A stretch of DNA of 64,000 nucleotides, taken from Sphingopyxis sp. BE259 (lineage in GTDB: Bacteria > Pseudomonadota > Alphaproteobacteria > Sphingomonadales > Sphingomonadaceae). Positions within the stretch are counted from its first letter, which is position 1, and every line of letters begins with the position of its first letter. The translations under genes were made by a program, and so were the position numbers. The notes under the pieces were generated by a model. The model was not told the origin of the DNA. It ran no database searches and worked only from the letters and a program-made list of their open reading frames with translations. Positions 25,159 to 35,165 of this stretch are shown here, in pieces. The stretch covers positions 1,042,001 to 1,106,000 of the forward strand of contig NZ_JAVDWM010000001.1 of the NCBI RefSeq assembly GCF_031457495.1, in the 5' to 3' direction.

Positions 25159-26514
25159 ATGACCGACATCAACCGGATTCCGCTCTATCGCACGATCTGG
25201 CGCTGGCATTTCTATGCCGGGCTGTTCGTCATCCCCTTCATCCTGATGCTATCGGTGACGGGGGCCGCCTATCTGTTCAAGCCGCAGCTCGACCGGTGGC
25301 AGGAGCGCGCATGGCGCGGGCTGCCGGTCGCCGAGCGCGTCGATGCCGATGCGCAGGTAAAGGTGGCGCTGACCGCCTTTCCGGGCGCGAACTTTCATTA
25401 CTACCGCGTGCCGCAGGCGCCGGGCGATGCGGCGGTCGTTCACGTCGGTTTGCCGAGCGGGGGGATGCGCGATGTCGCGGTGTCGCCAAAGGGAGACGTG
25501 ATCGGGTCGGCCAATCCCGACGATCGCATTTCGGCATGGCTGGCGAAGATCCACGGTAGCCTGCTGATCGGGCGGACGGGCGGAATTATCGTCGAGCTGG
25601 CGGCGAGTTGGGCGATCGTCATGATCCTGACCGGGCTGTATCTGTGGTGGCCGCGCGGGCGCGGGCTCGCCGGGGTGGTGTGGCCGCGGCTGGGGCTAGG
25701 TGGACGCACGGCGCTGCGCGACCTCCATGCCGTGACCGGATTCTGGGTGTCGGGGCTGGCGCTGGTGTTGCTGCTGACCGCGCTGCCGTGGACCGATGTC
25801 TGGGCGCAGGGCTTCCGCGCCGTGCGCGCCGAAATGGGGTGGGTGCAGGGCGCGCAGGACTGGAAAAGCGGCGGCCATGCCAGCCATCATGCGGCGCATG
25901 ATCATGGTGCGATGGCGAAAGCGATGCCTGCGCCGGTCGCGATCGGCGATGCCCCGCGTGTGCCGCTCGACCGCATCGTCCTGCGCGCGCAGAATGAATA
26001 TCTGCCTGCGCCGGTGATCATCCAGCCGCCGGGGGCGCCGAATATGTTCGGACCGCCCAATGGCGACACCTGGACGCTGACCACGCAGACGCAGAACCGG
26101 CCGCTGGTGCGCAAGGTCAGCTATGATGTGGTGACCGGGATCGAGGTGTCGCGCAGCGGTTTTGCCGACAAACATGTCATCGACCGCATCGTCGGTATCG
26201 GGATTGCCTGGCACGAGGGCGCGCTGTTCGGGATCGTCAGCCAGTTGATCGGCGTGTTCACCGCATTGATGCTGATCACCCTCGCGGTGACGGGCTTTCT
26301 GATGTGGCGGCGGCGCAAGCCCGACGATGCGCTGGGTGCGCCGCCGCTGCCGCGCGATCCGGCGAGGCTGAAGGGGGTGGCGGCAATCGTGCTGTTGCTC
26401 GCGGCGCTGCTGCCATTGCTCGCCGCGTCGCTGATCTTGCTATGGATCGTCGATCGGCTCATCATCCCCCGCCTGCCGCGCGCCGCCCGCTGGCTGGGAA
26501 TCGCGCACGCATAA
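25159..26514 (+). CDS. PepSY-associated TM protein with His-rich loop
   Basis: 451 residues with four main membrane helices: WHFYAGLFVIPFILMLSVTGAAYLF at the start, two around 150-215 and one near 360, plus a hydrophobic C-terminal helix pair. This is the PepSY_TM layout of inner-membrane partners of siderophore receptors, proposed to reduce or release the metal. A large periplasmic loop has the histidine cluster GGHASHHAAHDHGAM (about residues 239-253), a likely metal-binding patch. It starts 15 bases after the receptor stop, with GGACAGGGG as ribosome binding site, so the pair is one transcript. Copper or iron handling is likely; which one is unclear. Confidence 0.9.
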   Translation: MTDINRIPLYRTIWRWHFYAGLFVIPFILMLSVTGAAYLFKPQLDRWQERAWRGLPVAERVDADAQVKVALTAFPGANFHYYRVPQAPGDAAVVHVGLPSGGMRDVAVSPKGDVIGSANPDDRISAWLAKIHGSLLIGRTGGIIVELAASWAIVMILTGLYLWWPRGRGLAGVVWPRLGLGGRTALRDLHAVTGFWVSGLALVLLLTALPWTDVWAQGFRAVRAEMGWVQGAQDWKSGGHASHHAAHDHGAMAKAMPAPVAIGDAPRVPLDRIVLRAQNEYLPAPVIIQPPGAPNMFGPPNGDTWTLTTQTQNRPLVRKVSYDVVTGIEVSRSGFADKHVIDRIVGIGIAWHEGALFGIVSQLIGVFTALMLITLAVTGFLMWRRRKPDDALGAPPLPRDPARLKGVAAIVLLLAALLPLLAASLILLWIVDRLIIPRLPRAARWLGIAHA

Positions 26515-26553
26515 AGGTTTCATTTGCAACTAAATCATGTTAGATCGGCGCCT

Positions 26554-27423
26554 ATGAAAAACGGCTTTACCCATGTCCACGAAACCGCGCCGCCCGGCGC
26601 CGCAGCCGACTGGACGATTTCGCAAGATTGGGATGCTTTTACCGCCGACGAACATGCGATGTGGGACAAGCTGTTCGCGCGGCAGTCGGCAATGCTGCCG
26701 GGCCGTGCGTCGGAAGCGTTCCTGCGCGGGATCGACGTGCTGCGCCTCGAAAAGCCTGGCATTCCCGATTATCGCGAGCTCAACGCGCGGCTGATGGCGG
26801 CGACGGGGTGGCAGGTGGTCGCGGTGCCGGGGCTGGTCCCCGACGCGGTGTTTTTCGACCATCTGGCGAACCGGCGCTTTCCCGCGGGCAATTTCATCCG
26901 CACCCCCGAACAGCTCGACTATCTGGAAGAACCCGATGTTTTTCACGACGTGTTCGGTCACGTTCCGATGCTCGCCGACCCGGTGTTCGCCGATTATATG
27001 GTCGCTTATGGCGAGGGGGGCTTGCGCAGCCTGCAATTCGACGCGCTGAAACAACTGGCGCGGCTTTACTGGTATACGGTCGAATTCGGGCTGATCCGCG
27101 AGGCGGGCGGGCTGCGGATTTATGGCGCGGGGATCGTGTCCTCCTATGCCGAGAGCGTGTTCGCGCTCGATTCGGACAGCCCGAACCGCATCGGCTTCGA
27201 TCTGGCGCGGGTGATGCGGACCGATTACCGGATCGACGATTTCCAGCAGAATTATTTCGTCATCGACAGTCTGGATCAGCTGCTCGACACGACGGTGAAC
27301 ACCGATTTCGCGCCGCTCTATGCCGCGAATGATGCGCTGCCGCCGATTGCGATTGCCGATATATTGGCGGGTGACGCGGTCGTGACGCGCGGGACGCAGG
27401 ATTATGCGTTAGGCAAAGTCTAA
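26554..27423 (+). CDS. phhA: Phenylalanine 4-monooxygenase
   Basis: 289 residues, the normal length for bacterial phenylalanine hydroxylase. The enzyme converts phenylalanine to tyrosine with tetrahydropterin and O2. Iron ligands are visible as His131 and His136 in EPDVFHDVFGHVPM and Glu177 in YTVEFGL; the pterin-site segment GLVPDAVFFDHLANRRFP is present. The ATG at 26554 is chosen because the earlier ATG (26524) adds ten non-conserved residues. It is preceded by a 39-base gap after the PepSY gene and followed by a strong hairpin. It probably has its own promoter. Confidence 0.95.
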   Translation: MKNGFTHVHETAPPGAAADWTISQDWDAFTADEHAMWDKLFARQSAMLPGRASEAFLRGIDVLRLEKPGIPDYRELNARLMAATGWQVVAVPGLVPDAVFFDHLANRRFPAGNFIRTPEQLDYLEEPDVFHDVFGHVPMLADPVFADYMVAYGEGGLRSLQFDALKQLARLYWYTVEFGLIREAGGLRIYGAGIVSSYAESVFALDSDSPNRIGFDLARVMRTDYRIDDFQQNYFVIDSLDQLLDTTVNTDFAPLYAANDALPPIAIADILAGDAVVTRGTQDYALGKV

Positions 27424-27431
27424 TGAGCCAT

Positions 27432-27453
27432 CCCCTCCCGCAAGCGGGAGGGG
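27432..27453. terminator. Hairpin between convergent phhA and prmA
   Basis: CCCCTCCCGC-AA-GCGGGAGGGG forms a perfect 10-bp stem between the two stop codons. There is no long T-run, but its position makes it a likely bidirectional transcription barrier. Confidence 0.75.
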
Positions 27454-27457
27454 GACT

Positions 27458-28429
27458 TCACCAGCTCCCGAAACTGGCATCCGACGGGCTGGCGCGATGG
27501 AAGGCGCGCTCCTTGCGGCGCCAGCCGTAACGGCGGCGTTTGACCAGCAGCAGGCACGGCCAATCGGCGCTGCCGCCGCGCGCGACGCAGCGAAAGCCCT
27601 GCGCGCGATAGGCGGCGAGCACCGGTTCCATCTGGCGCGCGATCAGCCCGGCGAGGATCGTATGACCGCCCGGCGTGGTCGCGGCGGCGATGTCGGGGGC
27701 GAGGGTGATCAGCGGCCCGGCGAGGATGTTGGCGATGACGAGGTCATAGGGCGCGCGATGCCGGATCGCCGGATGGTCGGTTCCCGGCGCGACCGCGAGC
27801 GTCAGCGCGCCGCTGCCGCGACCGAGCGGGACGCGGTTGATCGCAGCGTTGTCACGCGTCACAAAAATGCTGGCGGGGTCGATGTCAGACGCGATGATGC
27901 GGGCATGGGGCCAGAGCGCCATCGCGGCAAAGGCGAGCAGTCCGGTGCCGGTGCCGATGTCGGCGATATTCCGCGGGGTGACGCCTTTGCGCGCCAGTCG
28001 GTCGAGCATCGCCAGACAACCCGCGGTGGTGTCGTGGCCGCCCGTCCCGAACGCCTGGCTGGCGTCGATCAGGAAGGGCGTGGCGCCTGGGGGGACGCGG
28101 TCGGCGTAGCTGCTGGTGTGGACGAAGAAGCGGCCGGCCTGAACGGGTTCGAGCCCCTGCTGTGACAGCGTGACCCAATCTTGCTCGACCAACTGCTCGA
28201 CAATCGGCTTTTGCCCTTTCGCGCTCGGCACGAAGGACTGGAGCAGCGCGAGCAGCGCCGCGCCGGGCCTGGCGTCCATATAGGCGTCGAGCTGCCACAG
28301 CCCGGCATCCTCGTCGATCTCGCGCGTCACCACGACGGGCGCCTCGGCCATCGCGTCGAGTTCGGGAATTTCGCCCGAAAGTGCCTCGGCCTCGGCGCGG
28401 GTGCAGGGAAGGGAGACGATCCAGCTCAT
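27458..28429 (-). CDS. prmA: Ribosomal protein L11 methyltransferase
   Basis: 323 residues. The N-terminal substrate-recognition domain (1-110) precedes the SAM-binding fold: FGTGGHDTTAGCL, NIADIGTGTGLLAFAAM as motif I, ASDIDPASI as motif II, and VIANILAGPL as the catalytic strand. PrmA trimethylates L11 in the large ribosomal subunit. The final 20 residues (KERAFHRAS...) look non-conserved and may reflect read-through into the intergenic region. Its start lies 4 bases after the stop of the SDR gene, also on the minus strand, so the two form an operon. Confidence 0.93.
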   Translation of the reverse strand: MSWIVSLPCTRAEAEALSGEIPELDAMAEAPVVVTREIDEDAGLWQLDAYMDARPGAALLALLQSFVPSAKGQKPIVEQLVEQDWVTLSQQGLEPVQAGRFFVHTSSYADRVPPGATPFLIDASQAFGTGGHDTTAGCLAMLDRLARKGVTPRNIADIGTGTGLLAFAAMALWPHARIIASDIDPASIFVTRDNAAINRVPLGRGSGALTLAVAPGTDHPAIRHRAPYDLVIANILAGPLITLAPDIAAATTPGGHTILAGLIARQMEPVLAAYRAQGFRCVARGGSADWPCLLLVKRRRYGWRRKERAFHRASPSDASFGSW

Positions 28430-28432
28430 CGG

Positions 28433-29125
28433 TCAGCGCACATAGCTGGCGCCGTTGACGTCGAGCACCGCGCCGGTCATCGACGGCGGGGCGTCGAGCG
28501 CGCACCAGCGCGCCATTTCGGCGACCTCGCCCGGCATCGCGACGCGGCCGAGCGGAATGTCGGCAAGCAGCTTGTCGCCGTCGCGGCTGGCGAGATAATC
28601 GTCGGCCATGCCGGTCATCGTGAAGCCGGGGCAGATCGCAAAGGCGAGGATAGCGTCGTTGGCATAGGCACGCGCGATCGTCTTGGTCATCGCGACCATG
28701 CCTGCCTTTGACGCGGCATAGTGCCAATGCGCCGGGCTGTCACCGCGGTGCGCGGCGCGGCTGGCGATGTTGACGATGCGGCCTGGGACTTTGCCGCTTT
28801 GCCAGTGCAGGACGGCGCGGCGGCAGAGATCGGCGCTGGCGGTCAGATTGATCTGAAGCGTGCGGTTCCAGCTTGCGAGCCAGTCGATGTCGGCAGCATC
28901 GATCGGGCTGGCTTCGAAGATCCCGGCATTGTTGATCAGGACGTCGATGCGGCCGTCGAGCCGGTCCAGACTTTGTTGCCATAGCCGGGCGGGGGTAGCG
29001 GGATCGGCAAGGTCGCCGTCAGCGCTCGACAGGGCGACCGTTCGGGTAGCGTCCGAGGTCAGCGCGGCGGCGATCGCGGCGCCGATACCGCGGCTGGCGC
29101 CGGTGATCAGGATATGGGTTTGCAT
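28433..29125 (-). CDS. SDR-family NAD(P)-dependent oxidoreductase
   Basis: 230 residues with a Rossmann fold: TGASRGIG at residues 8-15 binds the cofactor, LINNAG at about 64-69 stabilises the sheet, SRA around 122 holds the catalytic Ser, and YAASKAG (about 136-142) holds the Tyr and Lys. ICPGF and the C-terminal GAVLDVNGASYVR fit the classical SDR family near FabG-type reductases. The arginine after TGAS in the glycine motif (SRG) suggests NADP preference. The substrate cannot be determined. It is transcribed together with prmA and followed upstream by a dispersed hairpin. Confidence 0.9.
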   Translation of the reverse strand: MQTHILITGASRGIGAAIAAALTSDATRTVALSSADGDLADPATPARLWQQSLDRLDGRIDVLINNAGIFEASPIDAADIDWLASWNRTLQINLTASADLCRRAVLHWQSGKVPGRIVNIASRAAHRGDSPAHWHYAASKAGMVAMTKTIARAYANDAILAFAICPGFTMTGMADDYLASRDGDKLLADIPLGRVAMPGEVAEMARWCALDAPPSMTGAVLDVNGASYVR

Positions 29126-29200
29126 GGTGCGGCTTTAGCGAGGCCGCGACATCAGTCCAACCTCCAAAGCTGGGGCGATCGCGTCAGGATGTTCCTCGTT

Positions 29201-29234
29201 CCGTTCGTGTCTCGACTTCGCTCGACATGAACGG
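29201..29234. repeat. Dispersed hairpin, CCGTTC type
   Basis: CCGTTCGTGTC ... GACATGAACGG forms a near-perfect stem (one G-T pair) around a 12-base loop containing TCGACTTCGCTC. It lies between the chemoreceptor stop and the SDR start; it is probably a REP-type element and may stop transcription. Confidence 0.7.
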
Positions 29235-29247
29235 GGTAAAAGCAGGT

Positions 29248-30600
29248 TTATGCCACCCGGCGGCTGAACTCGCTCGCGGCCTGTTCCAGCTGTTGCAACC
29301 GGCCGCCCATCTTGCCGAATTCCTGGCTCAGCACGCTGATTTCGCTGGCGACCATGCCCGAATCGTTGCGGATGCTGGCGATCGTCGACGACATGCTGTC
29401 GGCGGCGAGCGCGGTTTCGTCGACCGCGGCGGTGATCGAGGTGACCGTTTGCGCCTGCGCGTCCATCGCGTCGCGGATGCGCTGCGCCGAGCGTTGCACT
29501 TCGACGATCGTCTGCTGGATCGACTGGTTGGCGGTCACCGACCCGCGCGTTGCCTGCTGGATCGCAGTGATCTTGCCCGCGATGTCGTCAGTCGCGCGCG
29601 CGGTTTCGTTGGCGAGGCTTTTGACTTCCTGCGCGACGACGGCGAAGCCGCGGCCCGACTCGCCCGCCCGCGCCGCTTCGATCGTCGCGTTGAGCGCGAG
29701 CAGGTTGGTCTGGCCCGCGATCTCGCGGATCAGGCCCAGGATGGATTCGATCGATTCGGCGTGATGCGAGAGCGTTTCGGACATCGCGACGGCTTCGCCG
29801 GCCTGTTCGGAGGCGCGGGTGGCGACGCTGGCCGAGGCTTCAACCTCGCTGCGCGCATCCTCGATCGCGCGGATCAGCCCGGCGGCGGTCGAGGCGGCTT
29901 CGCGCATCGCCATCGCCGATTGCTCGGACGCGGCGGCGACTTCGCTGGTCTTGGCGATCATGCCCTTCGCCGCCTGATCGGCCGAGGCGGCCTGTCGCGC
30001 GAGCTGTTCGCGCACCCCGTCGGTGTCCTGCACCAGCGAGGCGATCGAGCGGTCGAAATCGCCCGCGAGCGTCTGGCGTTCGCTGGAAATCACGGCGCGG
30101 TCGAGCTTTTCGGCATAGCGTTGCATGATGTCGAATTCGAGCAACGCCAACCGGTTGACCGCGCTGGCCAGCCGCGCGAGCCGCACCGGATCGTCGATGC
30201 ACGCAGCCACCACATAGTCGATGGTCAGCCGCTGGCTTTCGGCAATGCACGACATCACCGACGCGAGCGGCAGTTTGACGCGCCGCGCCATATGCGCGTT
30301 TTGACAAGCGATCGTCGCGACCTCCTGTCCGGCGGCATCGGCATATTTGGCTTCGGTGTGGCGCGCGCTGCCGCGCACATAGGATTCGAGCAATTCGCCC
30401 TCAACGGCACGCTCGACGCTGGCAAGCGCGTTGAAGGAATCCCAATAGGCGCGTGCGACGGCCTCTTCCCGGCCGGCGATGATCATGTGGATCTCGGCCG
30501 CGTTGGCAGCAAGCTGGCCGTCGAGGTCATAATAGGGAAAGCGGTCGGCCATCAGAATCGGGTCGATTTGCTGCTTATGAATCGGATTTTCCTTCACCAT
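29248..30600 (-). CDS. Cytoplasmic methyl-accepting chemotaxis protein
   Basis: 450 residues starting at [13 protein letters not shown]; the frame stays open upstream but only over the lrp gene in antisense. No transmembrane segment exists. Residues 1-165 form an all-helical sensor that resembles the protoglobin domain of globin-coupled transducers, though I cannot assign a heme histidine with certainty. Residues 200-440 are a long coiled-coil signalling hairpin with the tip [20 protein letters not shown] and [15 protein letters not shown], where CheA and CheW bind. It would sense an intracellular cue such as oxygen or redox state and bias flagellar switching. No other chemotaxis genes are nearby. 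Confidence 0.88.
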   Translation of the reverse strand: MVKENPIHKQQIDPILMADRFPYYDLDGQLAANAAEIHMIIAGREEAVARAYWDSFNALASVERAVEGELLESYVRGSARHTEAKYADAAGQEVATIACQNAHMARRVKLPLASVMSCIAESQRLTIDYVVAACIDDPVRLARLASAVNRLALLEFDIMQRYAEKLDRAVISSERQTLAGDFDRSIASLVQDTDGVREQLARQAASADQAAKGMIAKTSEVAAASEQSAMAMREAASTAAGLIRAIEDARSEVEASASVATRASEQAGEAVAMSETLSHHAESIESILGLIREIAGQTNLLALNATIEAARAGESGRGFAVVAQEVKSLANETARATDDIAGKITAIQQATRGSVTANQSIQQTIVEVQRSAQRIRDAMDAQAQTVTSITAAVDETALAADSMSSTIASIRNDSGMVASEISVLSQEFGKMGGRLQQLEQAASEFSRRVA

Positions 30601-30725
30601 GATCCTGCTTCCCTGATCGATCCCGACGCCGGGGTCTGCCGCCCGCCGGTCGTCCGCAAAACATAGGACCGGGCTATGCGGTGCGGTTGGTAAATTCGCC
30701 GTTAACCAGCGCGGGATTTTTCGCG

Positions 30726-31211
30726 CTAACCGCGCTCGTCGAGCGCTGCGGCGATGGGGAGCGGATAGCCCTCGAACGCCTTGATCGTCCGCAAGGCAAA
30801 GGCGCTGTGCATCGCCGCGACTCCGGGCAGGCGCGACAGGCAATGGCGGTGCAGCCGGTCGAAATCGGCGACATTGCGCGCCGCGACGCGCAGCCGGTAA
30901 TCGGAGGCGCCCGAGAGCAGCTGACATTCGAGGATTTCGTCGAAACTTTTGACCGCGCTTTCGAAGGCGGTCAGCGCCTCTTCGCTTTGCGACGTCAGGC
31001 TGATGTCGACAAACACGTCGAGCCCCAGCCCGATGCGTTCGGGCGCGAGCCGTGCCGCATAGCCGGTGATGATCCCCGCAGTTTCCAAGGCGCGGATGCG
31101 GCGGTGGCACGCGGACGCCGACAATCCGACCGCCTCGCCCAGTTCGGCGGCGGGGCGCGGGCCACCCCGTTGCAGCATGTCGAGGAGCTTGCGGTCGATT
31201 CGGTCAATCAT
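30726..31211 (-). CDS. Lrp/AsnC-family regulator
   Basis: 161 residues from ATG 31211. The helix-turn-helix (about 1-60) contains [13 protein letters not shown] and [16 protein letters not shown]; the RAM ligand-binding domain follows (about 70-150) with [15 protein letters not shown]. The frame is open further upstream, but those codons cover the divergent promoter. It faces the alanine dehydrogenase gene 158 bases away, the classic layout of AldR/BkdR-type regulators that turn on ald in response to alanine. Autoregulation is likely. Confidence 0.92.
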   Translation of the reverse strand: MIDRIDRKLLDMLQRGGPRPAAELGEAVGLSASACHRRIRALETAGIITGYAARLAPERIGLGLDVFVDISLTSQSEEALTAFESAVKSFDEILECQLLSGASDYRLRVAARNVADFDRLHRHCLSRLPGVAAMHSAFALRTIKAFEGYPLPIAAALDERG

Positions 31212-31369
31212 TGTGCGTCCTTGCGGAAAAATGCGCGACATTTGTGCGCGTTTGTTGCGAATCCAGCCACGATATGCAAGCACCTCGCGCGCGGTTTCTG
31301 CTATCAGGCGCAGCATGAACGACGCGGCGCTGGAAGGCGCAACCGGCGGCGACAAACTGGAGAGCGACC
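31212..31369. promoter_or_regulatory. Divergent lrp/ald control region
   Basis: It contains repeated TTGTGCG-like half sites at 31211, 31241 and TTGTTGCG at 31252, and TTGC-N17-GCAA (31255-31279), an Lrp-style loosely palindromic box. These are probable binding sites of the Lrp-type protein controlling both genes. No perfect -35/-10 pair stands out. Confidence 0.4.
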
Positions 31370-32485
31370 ATGATCATCGGCACCCCCAAGGAAATCAAGA
31401 ACCACGAATATCGCGTCGGCCTGACCCCCGAGAGCGCCCGCGAACTGACGGTTCATGGCCACCGGGTGCTGGTCCAGACCGGCGCGGGTGCCGGCATCGG
31501 CGCGCACGACCGGTTCTATGTCGAGGCGGGCGCCGAGATCGTCCAGACCGCCGAAGAGATTTTCGCGACCTGCGACATGGTGGTGAAGGTCAAGGAACCG
31601 CAGCCCGGCGAGCGCGCGATGCTGCGCGAGGGGCAGATCCTCTATACCTATCTCCACCTCGCGCCAGATCCCGACCAGACGCGCGACCTGATGAAATCGG
31701 GCGCGGTGTGTATCGCTTACGAGACCGTCACCAGCCCGCACGGCGGTCTGCCGCTGCTGAAACCGATGAGCCAGGTCGCGGGGCGGATGTCGATCCAGGC
31801 GGGGGCAACGGCGCTGGAAAAGGCACATGGCGGCCGCGGCGTGCTGCTCGGCGGCGTCCCCGGCGTCGCGCCGGGCAAGGTGTGCGTGATCGGCGGCGGC
31901 GTCGTCGGCTTCAACGCGGCGCAGATGGCAGCGGGCCTCGGCGCCGACGTCACCATCCTCGACCGCGATCCCGAAGTGCTCGAACGCGTCGGCACCTTTT
32001 TCGAGGCGCGCGCCAAGACGCGCTTTTCGAATCGCGCCAATCTGGCCGAATGCGTCGCCGAGGCCGATCTGGTGATCGGCGCGGTGCTGATCCCCGGTGC
32101 GGAGGCGCCCAAGCTGGTCACCCGCGACATGTTGGCGACGATGCAGGCGGGGTCGGTGCTGGTCGACGTCGCGATCGACCAGGGCGGCTGCTTCGAAACC
32201 AGCCATGCGACGACCCATGCCGAGCCGACCTATGTGGTCGACGGCATCGTCCATTATGCGGTCGCCAACATGCCGGGCGGGGTCGCGCGCACCAGCACCT
32301 ATGCGCTCAACAACGTCACTCTGCCGCACGCGCTGCGCATCGCCGACCTGGGGTGGAAAGCGGCGTTGAAGCGCGACGTGCATCTTGCGCAGGGTTTGAA
32401 CGTATGGAATGGCAAGGTGACGTTCGAAGCCGTAGCCGAAGCGATCGGAACCGATTATGTGTCTGTCGAGCAGGCACTCGCCTGA
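31370..32485 (+). CDS. ald: Alanine dehydrogenase
   Basis: 371 residues, the standard length. It interconverts L-alanine and pyruvate plus ammonia with [23 protein letters not shown] opens the catalytic domain; VVKVKEPQ (about 72-79) includes the substrate Lys, LHLAPD the active-site His; [21 protein letters not shown] (about 169-189) is the NAD fold, with Asp in ILDRD choosing NAD; and [11 protein letters not shown] and the SSTYALNN-like [12 protein letters not shown] are family signatures. GGAGAGCGACC stands before the start. The divergent Lrp-type regulator probably induces it by alanine. Confidence 0.96.
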   Translation: MIIGTPKEIKNHEYRVGLTPESARELTVHGHRVLVQTGAGAGIGAHDRFYVEAGAEIVQTAEEIFATCDMVVKVKEPQPGERAMLREGQILYTYLHLAPDPDQTRDLMKSGAVCIAYETVTSPHGGLPLLKPMSQVAGRMSIQAGATALEKAHGGRGVLLGGVPGVAPGKVCVIGGGVVGFNAAQMAAGLGADVTILDRDPEVLERVGTFFEARAKTRFSNRANLAECVAEADLVIGAVLIPGAEAPKLVTRDMLATMQAGSVLVDVAIDQGGCFETSHATTHAEPTYVVDGIVHYAVANMPGGVARTSTYALNNVTLPHALRIADLGWKAALKRDVHLAQGLNVWNGKVTFEAVAEAIGTDYVSVEQALA

Positions 32486-32507
32486 ATACAAGGACATAGA
32501 TAAGAAG

Positions 32508-32747
32508 ATGACCGACCAAGCTCCCCCACCGCCGCAGGACGATGTGCCTGAGGAAAACGAGGTGCTGCGCGCCGCGCGTGAGCAGCGCCAGCAGAAGGAA
32601 GCCGCCGACGCCGCGGAAGCCGCCGACAAGGAAGCGGCCAAGGGGAAGCGCGCCGGTTGGAAAACCGCAGCAGCCGCAGGCATTGGCATCGGTTCGGCGG
32701 CGGTGATCGCGGCGCTATTGTACGCGAACCGCGACAAGATCAAATGA
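32508..32747 (+). CDS. Small single-pass membrane protein
   Basis: 79 residues. A proline-rich acidic start (MTDQAPPPPQDDVPEENEV), a charged helix rich in Ala, Glu and Gln, a basic patch (KGKRAGWK) and one transmembrane helix (TAAAAGIGIGSAAVIAALLYA), then the tail NRDKIK. Topology would be N-in with a tiny outer tail. No named family is recognised, although similar small proteins are common in sphingomonads. It begins 22 bases after the ald stop, so it is probably on the same transcript; a strong hairpin follows. Confidence 0.7.
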   Translation: MTDQAPPPPQDDVPEENEVLRAAREQRQQKEAADAAEAADKEAAKGKRAGWKTAAAAGIGIGSAAVIAALLYANRDKIK

Positions 32748-32754
32748 GGCGGCG

Positions 32755-32779
32755 CCCGGTTCGGTCTGGCTGAACCGGG
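32755..32779 (+). terminator. Hairpin after the ald transcript
   Basis: CCCGGTTC (32755-32762) pairs perfectly with GAACCGGG (32772-32779) across a 9-base loop, 8 bases after the small membrane gene. No T-run follows, so it may be a REP hairpin or a factor-dependent stop. Confidence 0.65.
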
Positions 32780-32958
32780 ATCGCCAGATGCGCGATTTGG
32801 CGGCACGCCGCGGCATTTCATTCCCCCTTGCCGACTCACCTGCGGCGGCCTATACGCGGCCTACTTCTTGACATGGTTAGCCAGTTGGGACGTCGGGGCC
32901 GCGGGCCGCGGCGGCTATCTCTACATGCTTGCCGGTCATCCGATATTGAAAGAATGAC

Positions 32959-33504
32959 TTGGCTGACCTTGACGTCCTGAATGCGATCATCGCGCCCGAA
33001 GCCGAGGCGATGGGCCTGGCGCTCGTGCGCGTCGCGTTTTTTGGTGGCGAGAGCGATCCGACGTTGCAGGTGATGGCCGAGCGGCCCGAGACGCGCCAGT
33101 TGACGATCGACGATTGCGCCGACCTGTCGCGCCGCATCTCGGCCCAGCTCGACGCGCTGGAGGAAGCAGGCAAGGACCCGATTGCGCAGGCATATCGGCT
33201 GGAAGTGTCGTCGCCGGGCATCGACCGGCCGCTGACCCGTCCCGCCGACTTTGCCGACTGGGCCGGGCATGAGGCGAAGATTGCGCTGAAGGAAAAGCGC
33301 GACGGGCGTCAGCGCTTCAGCGGCGAGCTGGTCGGCATCGACGGCGATGTCGTTACGATTTCGGATAAGGAGGGTGTGGAGCACAAGCTGCCGTTCGATG
33401 CGATCGACACGGCCAAACTGGTCCTCACCAACAAATTGATTGCCGCAACCGTCCCGCTTTCAGCCGAAGGCGCCGACGAAATGGAAGAAGAAGGACAGGA
33501 CTGA
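32959..33504 (+). CDS. rimP: Ribosome maturation factor RimP
   Basis: 181 residues, assisting assembly of the 30S subunit. The start is TTG (ADLDVLNAIIAPEAEAMGLALVRV), preceded by GAAAGAA; no ATG in this frame would keep the conserved opening. The DCADLSRRISAQLD helix and YRLEVSSPGIDRPL motif (about residues 76-89) are RimP hallmarks, followed by the Sm-like C-terminal domain. An acidic tail (EMEEEGQD) ends the protein. The TGA shares a base with the nusA ATG. It heads the translation/transcription operon rimP-nusA-ylxR-infB; the promoter lies in the 210 bases upstream, not assigned precisely. Confidence 0.95.
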   Translation: MADLDVLNAIIAPEAEAMGLALVRVAFFGGESDPTLQVMAERPETRQLTIDDCADLSRRISAQLDALEEAGKDPIAQAYRLEVSSPGIDRPLTRPADFADWAGHEAKIALKEKRDGRQRFSGELVGIDGDVVTISDKEGVEHKLPFDAIDTAKLVLTNKLIAATVPLSAEGADEMEEEGQD

Positions 33505-35165
33505 TGGCCACTGCCATTTCCGCCAACCGCGCCGAACTGCTGGCGATTGCCAACAGCGTCGCCAGCGAGAAGATGATCGACAAGACGATCGTCATCGAAG
33601 CGATCGAAGAAGCGATCCAGCGCGCCGCCCGCGCCCGTTACGGCGCCGAGAATGACATTCGTGCCAAGCTGGATGTCCAGACCGGCGACCTGCGCCTGTG
33701 GCGCGTCGTCGAGGTCGTCGAGACGGTCGAGGATTATTTCAAGCAGGTCGATCTGGCGGCTGCCCAGAAATTGCAGAAGGACGCCCAGCTGGGCGACTTC
33801 ATCGTCGATCCGCTGCCTGCGGTCGATCTGGGCCGCATCGATGCGCAGTCGGCGAAGCAGGTGATTTTCCAGAAGGTCCGCGAAGCCGACCGGGCGCGCC
33901 AGTTTGAAGAGTTCAAGGATCGCGCGGGCGAGCTGATCACCGGCGTTGTGAAGTCGGTCGAATTCGGCCACATCGTCGTCAACCTGGGCCGCGCCGAGGG
34001 TGTCATTCGCCGCGACCAGCAGATCCCGCGCGAACTGATGCGCGTCGGCGACCGCGTCCGCGCGCTGATCCTGTCGGTGCGCAGCGAAACGCGCGGGCCG
34101 CAGATTTTCCTGTCGCGCGCGCACCCCGATTTCATGAAAAAGCTGTTCGCGCAGGAAGTGCCCGAAATTTACGACGGGATCATCGAGATCAAGGCCGCTG
34201 CCCGCGACCCGGGTTCGCGCGCCAAGATCGGCGTCATCAGCTATGACGGCAGCATCGACCCGGTCGGCGCCTGCGTCGGCATGAAGGGCAGCCGCGTCCA
34301 GGCGGTCGTCCAGGAAATGCAGGGCGAAAAGATCGACATCATTCCCTGGTCCGAAGATACCGCGACGTTCGTCGTCAACGCGCTCCAGCCCGCCACGGTC
34401 CAGCGCGTCGTGATCGACGAGGACGACAGCCGCATCGAAGTCGTCGTTCCCGACGACCAGCTGTCGCTTGCAATCGGTCGCCGCGGCCAGAATGTCCGTC
34501 TCGCCAGCCAGCTGACCGGCAGCCAGATCGATATCATGACCGAGGCCGACGCGAGCGAGAAGCGCCAGCGCGAATTCGTCGAGCGTTCGACGATGTTCCA
34601 GGAAGAACTGGATGTCGATGAAACCCTCGCCCAGCTGCTCGTCGCCGAAGGCTTCACCGAGCTGGAAGAAGTCGCTTATGTCGGCATCGAGGAGCTCGCC
34701 GGCATTGAAGGGTTCGACGAGGAACTGGCGCAGGAACTGCAAAGCCGCGCGCTCGAAGGACTGGAGCGCCGCGAAGAGGCATCGCGCGCCGAACGCCGCG
34801 AACTGGGGGTCGAGGACGATCTGGCCGCGATTCCGCACCTGACCGAAGCGATGCTGGTCGTGCTGGGCAAGGCGGGCATCAAGACGCTGGATGATCTTGC
34901 CGACCTGGCGACGGACGAGCTGATCGCCAAGAAGCGCACTGATAACCGCCGCGGTCCGCCGCGCAGCGAACGCGCCGAAGACAAAGGCGGCGTGTTGGGC
35001 GAATACGGCCTGAGCGAAGAACAGGGCAACGAGATCATCATGGCGGCGCGCGCACACTGGTTCGACGACGAAGAGTCGAGCGAACCGGCGGACGCTGCAC
35101 CGCAAGCCGGGCCCGCGGCGGAGCCGCTAAACGGGGAGGCCGCCGATGCGGACCCCGCACAATGA
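33504..35165 (+). CDS. nusA: Transcription termination/antitermination protein NusA
   Basis: 553 residues. N-terminal RNA-polymerase-binding domain (1-130), S1 domain (about 140-205, [21 protein letters not shown]), two KH domains ([44 protein letters not shown]), then two acidic helix-hairpin-helix repeats typical of proteobacterial NusA (about 370-510). It modulates pausing, Rho and intrinsic termination, and rRNA antitermination. It overlaps the ylxR gene start by 20 bases. Confidence 0.97.
   Translation: MATAISANRAELLAIANSVASEKMIDKTIVIEAIEEAIQRAARARYGAENDIRAKLDVQTGDLRLWRVVEVVETVEDYFKQVDLAAAQKLQKDAQLGDFIVDPLPAVDLGRIDAQSAKQVIFQKVREADRARQFEEFKDRAGELITGVVKSVEFGHIVVNLGRAEGVIRRDQQIPRELMRVGDRVRALILSVRSETRGPQIFLSRAHPDFMKKLFAQEVPEIYDGIIEIKAAARDPGSRAKIGVISYDGSIDPVGACVGMKGSRVQAVVQEMQGEKIDIIPWSEDTATFVVNALQPATVQRVVIDEDDSRIEVVVPDDQLSLAIGRRGQNVRLASQLTGSQIDIMTEADASEKRQREFVERSTMFQEELDVDETLAQLLVAEGFTELEEVAYVGIEELAGIEGFDEELAQELQSRALEGLERREEASRAERRELGVEDDLAAIPHLTEAMLVVLGKAGIKTLDDLADLATDELIAKKRTDNRRGPPRSERAEDKGGVLGEYGLSEEQGNEIIMAARAHWFDDEESSEPADAAPQAGPAAEPLNGEAADADPAQ

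Noticed and set aside
23437..25209. 590-codon open frame antisense to the TonB receptor
   Set aside because: No domain; the receptor on the plus strand has signal peptide, plug and barrel.
33309..35105. 598-codon open frame antisense to nusA
   Set aside because: Shadow of nusA with low-complexity Asp/Ala/Arg composition and no family features.
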